Shown here: positions 61,566 through 64,000 of the stretch, piece by piece
Layout: each line of letters begins with the position of its first letter
Numbering within the stretch: the stretch's first letter is position 1
Assembly (NCBI GenBank): GCA_903923395.1
Contig: CAIXXM010000089.1
Coordinates: 62,001-126,000, forward strand
Direction: 5' to 3'
From: an uncultured Acidobacteriia bacterium
Lineage (GTDB): Bacteria > Acidobacteriota > Terriglobia > Bryobacterales > Bryobacteraceae
DNA length: 64,000 nt
Made by a program: the position numbers and the translations under genes
The notes under the pieces: generated by a model
The model's database searches: none
What the model saw: only the letters and a program-made list of their open reading frames with translations
What the model was told of the DNA's origin: nothing

Positions 61566-62417
61566 ATGCGCCGAATCCTTTTGTCTCTCTGCGCCGCGAC
61601 AGCGCTGACCGCCCAGATTGTCCCGCCGGCACTGGAGTCACCAGCGGCGAGACCGCCGCAAACCGGTCCAAACGGGGAGCAGTATATTGGGATGCCCAAG
61701 TTTCACGATCCCGCGCCATACGACATCAATGAACACACGGGTTACAAGCAGATCTTCAACGGCAAGACTTTCGAAGGCTGGGACGCCGACGCATCGATCT
61801 GGCGGGTGGAAAACGGTCTGATGATCGGCGAGACCCTGGAAGGCAAGCCGAAAGGCAACAACTACATCGTCTACAAAGGGGACAAGACCCGCGATTTCGA
61901 CCTCAAACTGCAAATGAAGATTGAGAAGGGTGGAGGCGGCGGCATTCAATACCGCAGCGTGACGGGCATCCCCTGGACCCGCCGCCAACCCAACGGATTG
62001 CCACCCTACGACCTCAGATATATGATGACGGGACCGCAAGCCGACTTCTGGTTTCCCGTGAATGCGACCGCCGCAGGTCACACCGGGCAATGGTACAGCG
62101 AAAATACGATGCAGGGAATCCTTGCCTACCGGGGCCAGGTCACCCAGGCTCTACCGGGTCAGACGAACCGCCTTGTGGGCAATATCGGAGACAAGCAGGC
62201 GCTGGGTGGCTACGTTAAAGTCAACGAGTGGAATGACTACGAAATTATCGCCAGAGGGCCGGTAATGATGCACATGATGAATGGGCAGTTGATGGCTGTG
62301 TTCATTGACGACAACAAGGATTCGGTCAACAACCAGCCCGGCTATATCGGCTTTGAAATCGAAAGCCAGCCCTGCAAAATCTCCGTGAAGAACATCTGGC
62401 TGAGAAAGTTCGACTGA
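61566..62417 (+). CDS. DUF1080 (3-keto-disaccharide hydrolase-like) secreted protein
   Basis: 283 residues from ATG 61566, which gives a signal peptide (RRILLSLCAATALTAQ); the track's TTG start at 61515 is rejected. The DUF1080 fold is marked by KQIFNGKTFEGWDADASIW and RVENGLMIGE, then FDLKLQMKIEKGG. The family is a LamG-like jelly roll linked to carbohydrate breakdown. It overlaps the next gene by one base and is divergent from the mtrC operon. Confidence 0.87.
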   Translation: MRRILLSLCAATALTAQIVPPALESPAARPPQTGPNGEQYIGMPKFHDPAPYDINEHTGYKQIFNGKTFEGWDADASIWRVENGLMIGETLEGKPKGNNYIVYKGDKTRDFDLKLQMKIEKGGGGGIQYRSVTGIPWTRRQPNGLPPYDLRYMMTGPQADFWFPVNATAAGHTGQWYSENTMQGILAYRGQVTQALPGQTNRLVGNIGDKQALGGYVKVNEWNDYEIIARGPVMMHMMNGQLMAVFIDDNKDSVNNQPGYIGFEIESQPCKISVKNIWLRKFD

Positions 62418-62968
62418 TGCGCTTTCTGTTCGCATTGCTGGCCGTGGCGATGGTTCCGGCGCAGGAAACCCAAGATCCTGTTTTCGGCACTACCGTCTAC
62501 GCAGCGGGTGGTTTCGAAGGCCTGGTTTACAAGCTGGAGCCGGAGACGCAATGGCTCCCGGACTTCAAGAAGCTCACCGCTGTCGGCAAACTCTACACCG
62601 ATGCGATCAATGTGCCGCCACAGACCTTTGAGACGGGCTTTCCGGGTATCTCAGAGAAATTTGAACTCTTCGCAATTGCCTACAGCGCCTTCTTCTATGT
62701 CAGGGAACCGGTAACTTACCAATTCGGCTTGATCTCAGACGACGGTTCAAAGCTCTTTATCGACGGGAAGCTGCTTATCGATAATGATGGACTCCACGTG
62801 CCACGCTTCATCGGGGGCAGGAGGAAGCTGACCGCCGGGACGCACAGCATCCGCGTAGAGTATTTCCAGGGACGCAGGCCGGGCCTGGCGCTGCAGCTGG
62901 GGATTGGCCTGCCGGGAAAGGAGCTGCAGGTCTTCCGGTGCCGGAATTTTCAGCCTCCTCGGGAGTAG
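62417..62968 (+). CDS. Secreted PA14-domain protein
   Basis: 183 residues, nearly all one PA14 domain: signal peptide (RFLFALLAVAMVPAQ), then FGLISDDGSKLFIDGKLLID and HSIRVEYFQGRRPGLALQL. PA14 domains bind carbohydrate. It overlaps the DUF1080 stop (TGATG) and precedes a sulfatase, a group suited to sulfated or decorated glycans. Confidence 0.88.
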   Translation: MRFLFALLAVAMVPAQETQDPVFGTTVYAAGGFEGLVYKLEPETQWLPDFKKLTAVGKLYTDAINVPPQTFETGFPGISEKFELFAIAYSAFFYVREPVTYQFGLISDDGSKLFIDGKLLIDNDGLHVPRFIGGRRKLTAGTHSIRVEYFQGRRPGLALQLGIGLPGKELQVFRCRNFQPPRE

Positions 62969-62986
62969 GATAGTCAGGGAACAAAT

Positions 62987-64000
62987 ATGAACAGAAGAAA
63001 GTTTTTGAAGACCGCTGCAGCGACCGGCATGGCCGCCAGTCTGGGAGCTGCGCCCACGGTAAAACCGAACTTTGTTGTCATCCTGCTGGATGATTCGGGC
63101 TGGGCGGATTTCAAGCCCTTCGGCCATCCACCCTATTCCACGCCCAATGTGGAAAGGCTGGCAAACCAGGGCTGCCGGTTCAATAACTTCTATGTCGCCC
63201 AGGCGATCTGTTCGGCGTCCCGCTCGGCATTGTTGAGTGGCTGCTATCCGAGCCGCACCAAGGTATTCGGTGCTCATGGTCCGGGGGCACGGGGGCTGGA
63301 CCCGGGCTTTGCCACCATGGGCGAAGTATTGCAAAAGCAGGGCTACAAAACCGCTGTTTTCGGGAAGTGGCACATTGGTGACCAGCCGGATACGCGTCCG
63401 CCCGCACGCGGCTTCGATGAATCCTGCGGGTTGATGTATTCGAATGATATGTGGGAGTTTCACCCCGAAAGCCCACAGAATTACAAGGTTCCGCTCCAGT
63501 TCTGGGAAAACGGCAAGGTCAAAGTGGAACGGATGACACCGGAACTTCAGCCGATGCTGACCACGTGGTACACCGAGCATGCCGTGGACTTCATCAACCG
63601 CAACAAGGCGAATCCATTTCTTCTCTATGTGCCGCACTCGATGCCACATGTACCCCTGTTTCGAAGCGAGAAGTTCAAGGGCAAATCGGGCACGGGCGTC
63701 TATGGCGACGTGATGATGGAGTTGGACTGGTCCGTAGGCGAAATCATGAAGGCCCTGAATTTGAATGGCCTGGACGATAACACCTTTGTAATATTCACTT
63801 CGGACAATGGCCCATGGACATCTTACGGGAACCACGCGGGGACCACGCCATTTCGTGAAGCAAAGGGCACTGGCTTCGACGGCGGCACGCGCAGCGCCTG
63901 TATCATGCGCTATCCGGGTAAGATCAAAGCGGGAACCGCATCAAACAAGGCGATGTGCACCATTGATCTGCTGCCAACTTTCGCTCACCTCGCCGGGGCA
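62987..64000 (+). CDS. Sulfatase, Tat-exported (3' end beyond window)
   Basis: Open to the window end and therefore absent from the ORF track. Tat motif NRRKFLKTAAATG. The sulfatase core starts at PNFVVILLDDSGWADF (metal-binding Asp pair). The formylglycine motif is CSASRSALLSG (C-x-A-x-R type), with GKWHIGD and a later SDNGPW metal site. At least 338 residues. Removes sulfate esters, probably from glycans, with the two upstream genes. Confidence 0.92.
   Translation, partial: MNRRKFLKTAAATGMAASLGAAPTVKPNFVVILLDDSGWADFKPFGHPPYSTPNVERLANQGCRFNNFYVAQAICSASRSALLSGCYPSRTKVFGAHGPGARGLDPGFATMGEVLQKQGYKTAVFGKWHIGDQPDTRPPARGFDESCGLMYSNDMWEFHPESPQNYKVPLQFWENGKVKVERMTPELQPMLTTWYTEHAVDFINRNKANPFLLYVPHSMPHVPLFRSEKFKGKSGTGVYGDVMMELDWSVGEIMKALNLNGLDDNTFVIFTSDNGPWTSYGNHAGTTPFREAKGTGFDGGTRSACIMRYPGKIKAGTASNKAMCTIDLLPTFAHLAGA

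Noticed and set aside
1-64000. CRISPR arrays, IS elements, integrases, prophage, tRNA or rRNA genes
   Set aside because: None seen: no regular repeats, transposase motifs or tRNA-like cloverleafs noticed by reading; a tRNAscan and ISfinder search would be decisive.

Overview
The window looks like a chromosome segment from an Acidobacteriota bacterium, most likely the Solibacteres/Bryobacterales group. That placement is my inference. It rests on the high G+C content, an Oar-like TonB receptor with an N-terminal carboxypeptidase-regulatory domain, several PEP-CTERM proteins, stand-alone carboxypeptidase-regulatory proteins, a propeller-type sensor kinase remnant, Tat-dependent amidohydrolase and sulfatase, and a DUF1080 protein. 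There are no phage, IS or CRISPR signatures and I saw no tRNA or rRNA gene.

Layout. 0-5.7 kb: a membrane-bound formate dehydrogenase operon (fdnGHI plus fdhE). The catalytic subunit is split in the ORF track only because an in-frame UGA at 896-898 is almost certainly selenocysteine. 5.7-14.8 kb (minus strand): an EmrAB-TolC-type efflux operon that runs on into a five-GAF histidine kinase, a NarL-type regulator and a decayed second kinase. 15-20.3 kb: two near-identical tiny lysine-rich secreted proteins, a frameshifted methyltransferase, a membrane spermidine-synthase-like protein and an Rrf2-cysK pair. 20.3-27.4 kb: a BNR-like secreted protein, hyuB, and a LysR gene divergent from a DabBA inorganic-carbon transporter pair. 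27.4-36 kb: a DUF433 gene next to MNT/HepT toxin-antitoxin debris, an alpha/beta hydrolase, and a TolC-RND-MFP efflux operon. 36-48 kb: cell-surface functions (PEP-CTERM proteins, TonB receptor, amidohydrolase, lipoprotein aldose epimerase, DnaJ-like protein, carboxypeptidase-regulatory protein) with an internal 79-bp duplication. 48-52.8 kb: manA, aspartate-type aminotransferase, coaD, a truncated VapBC locus, another DUF433 gene and a LysR gene. 52.9-61.4 kb (minus strand): a seven-gene operon joining an outer-membrane MtrCAB-like decaheme conduit to a four-domain cytochrome c, a small cytochrome c, a Rieske protein and a cytochrome b fused to cytochrome c. 61.5-64 kb: DUF1080, PA14 and sulfatase genes.

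How it fits together. The most notable system is the operon at 52.9-61.4 kb. Its gene order suggests a complete electron path from quinol through a bc-type complex and periplasmic cytochromes to the cell surface (or the reverse, for an extracellular donor). The selenocysteine formate dehydrogenase at the other end of the window would feed the same quinone pool, so formate oxidation coupled to extracellular electron transfer is a testable hypothesis. A second theme is decay: a kinase, a methyltransferase and at least two toxin-antitoxin loci are broken, and a gene appears to have been inserted behind galM with duplication of the galM 3' end.
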